From: Branchiostoma floridae
Lineage: Eukaryota > Chordata > Leptocardii > Amphioxiformes > Branchiostomatidae
Direction: 5' to 3'
NCBI RefSeq assembly: GCF_000003815.2
Contig: NC_049981.1
Coordinates: 11,381,317-11,428,048, forward strand
Length of the DNA stretch: 46,732 bases
Shown here piece by piece: positions 45,096 through 46,732 of the stretch. Under the pieces are notes generated by a model, which worked only from the letters and a program-made list of their open reading frames with translations, searched no databases and was not told the origin of the DNA. Numbering within the stretch: position 1 is the first letter of the stretch; the number at the start of each line of letters is the position of its first letter. Both the position numbers and the translations under genes were made by a program.

Positions 45096-46690
45096 TTCAC
45101 TCCAGCCTTTGTGTAGGATTCAGGGTTACATGTTGATTTTTCTCAGTCACGTGAAGCTTCAACTCCGCCTGGCCAACTGAATCCACCTCGGTGGTTTTTG
45201 CCTGCTTGAAGCTGAGGGTTTTCCTAAGGGGACTGGCACAAAGTTTTCTCGGGAGCATGTTAGTCCTGGTGCCGACAGACTGGCCCTGAAATTAAACTGG
45301 CTGGGTTCCAGGTTACTAGCTATAGTCGGGGTCACAACGCATCGTTCGCAGTTTCCTGAGTACCCTATGGAAGTAGAGAGAAAGAACTATAGTCATACAT
45401 TTACATACCCGTTGTTAATTACAAGAACAGTTTCGGTAACGCTGCCATTGCAAATTGTTTAAATGCTGACAGAGCGGGGAAAACCCTATTCCTTTGACCC
45501 GTAAACTCTAGGTTTCGCTTACGTCAAAGGTTTTACACTTATAAGGAAGACATTTTATGCAAGTCTTTATAACAAACATTCCCAGACCTGCTATTCTTGC
45601 TCTATACAAAGAATTCTTAGGCGGAGACGAAGTGCAGTTACAAAATGTGGATGTCACAGATTCATGTATTAGCAACATGATTTCGCCCTCCGTAGCGCAA
45701 ATGTAGACCTATAACGTTACTAATACATGACGCAACAGTTAAATCTGACGTTTGATAGACTATACGTTTGAAATATACTTAGATCTACACATATGTCGAT
45801 GAAGGTTAGACACCCAGGTACGTAATATAGATATATAAGTTACTGAAGCAACTGGATAGTTTACAAAGTCGCTTGAGTATATATAGCTTGAGTAACTGTA
45901 AATAACGTTATACTGTACAGACGTCCACTGTTGGCAGACTTGCAATGCCTCATATTCAGACTAGTACTCCATGTACTGATGTACTCTGTCCGATCCGACC
46001 CACAATTTCAGTCAGGATACGATGGAGAACCGATGTACAGAATGTTTGGACACCGACGTACACATCCGTACTGCTAGTACAGTTTCGCGCAACAGCAATA
46101 TTTCTACGCCCGCCCCCCAAATAGAGTGCGAAACCCGGAAGAGATTGCCCGTTCGAAACCGTTGGGAAGTACCGAGTTGTTATTGTATGCGTAGTGACTG
46201 TGACGTCAGACTGCTGTCTGAAACTGCAGTTTGAATACATTCCGCACGTTGGCGCCTTGTCGCATCTACTTTTCGTCGGCTCCAGGAATCGTCAAAAAAC
46301 CTTACGAAAACTAGATATCCAGGATTCGTACTTCCGGTGCCGTCAATCATGGTGATTGACAGGACAGAAAACATTATTATGCACGCCCATGTTTCCATAT
46401 ATGGGTCGACCTCGTGAGACCTCGACAGACTCAAGTTGCGAGAGATTAAAACCCGGAAGTGGTCGCTGCCCTCCCCATGATAGGACGCCATCTGAATGTA
46501 ACACGTAAATAGAATGTGACGCTACACGAAAACAACTTCAAACACGCCACACATATATAGTCATGCGACTGTTATTGTCTATCGTTGTGGACAACGGTTG
46601 TCTTTAGACATGCGTTCAGAGTATTGCGGGACACCCACGGTGCAGGATACCATTGCGGTGCGTGCGTGAACCACAGTGACCTCTTGCTCG
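45096..46690. other. Upstream region of the zinc-finger gene
   Basis: No exon recognised. Small frames around 46022-46491 are short and lack motifs. CpG content rises towards the right end, which could be a promoter region between the zinc-finger gene and a gene to the right. Confidence 0.4.
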
Positions 46691-46700
46691 CAAATATAAA

Positions 46701-46732
46701 ATGGCGGGAGATTCCTTATTTTCGTCAGGCGT
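46701..46732 (+). CDS. Possible start of a plus-strand gene at the window edge
   Basis: The text AATATAAAATGGCGGGAG contains an ATG with A at -3 opening a frame (MAGDSLFSSG) that runs off the edge. AAAATGGCGG is also the YY1 core motif often found just after a TSS, so the ATG could be noncoding. Only the first ten codons are visible. Confidence 0.2.
   Translation, partial: MAGDSLFSSG

Overview
The window looks like a piece of a lancelet (Branchiostoma-type) or other invertebrate-deuterostome nuclear chromosome. Genes have several exons with GT-AG introns, and most of the DNA is intergenic or intronic. Transposable elements are dense and diverse: L1/Tx1-like LINE, Penelope-like tails, Helitron-like elements with tandem-repeat cores, TA-duplicating MITEs, foldbacks, a tRNA-type SINE. 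One 100-base run of N (31736-31835) marks an assembly gap. Species assignment is inference.

The right two thirds hold a tandem family of minus-strand genes for a membrane-anchored short-chain dehydrogenase/reductase of the SDR9C type (the RDH16 / HSD17B6 / DHRS9 / BDH1 group). I joined exons by eye using reading phase and splice sites. Copy A (11680-15359, 330 aa) and copy C (34473-37061, 327 aa) are intact six-coding-exon genes. Copy B (26979-32042) has good exons 1, 4, 5 and 6, but exons 2 and 3 are missing or lie in the gap. Copy D (39062-41683) is a pseudogene with one nonsense and two frameshift lesions. A, B and C share a noncoding first exon and an upstream block with a TATA-like and a TGACCT motif. 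Exon 2 is almost identical between copies while exon 5 is strongly diverged, which suggests exon-scale gene conversion.

Left part (1-11400): mostly gene-poor. It holds a ~150-bp-period degenerate tandem array (2125-2730), a 115-bp CRE/TATA promoter-like sequence repeated exactly at 3827 and 9524, a possible small unrecognised gene or element (about 3830-5730), a 52-bp minisatellite (5629-6520), a Penelope-type 3' fragment with a hammerhead-ribozyme-like fold (6906-7249), and a compact gene for a 99-aa protein that is 43% histidine and ends in a prenylation-type CVIL box (10133-10432).

Middle (15900-34100): transposon-rich DNA between SDR copies A and C, in which the interrupted copy B lies. 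It includes a LINE with one frameshift, nested MITEs, two adjacent Helitron-like copies with 162-bp internal repeats, GC-rich hairpin clusters and a SINE.

Right end (42243-45095): a large single-exon ORF on the minus strand encoding a 950-aa protein with five U1/JAZ-type C2H2 zinc fingers and a 13-residue repeat tract, probably an RNA-binding protein. The last 1.6 kb is probably its upstream region and perhaps the start of a plus-strand gene at the window edge.
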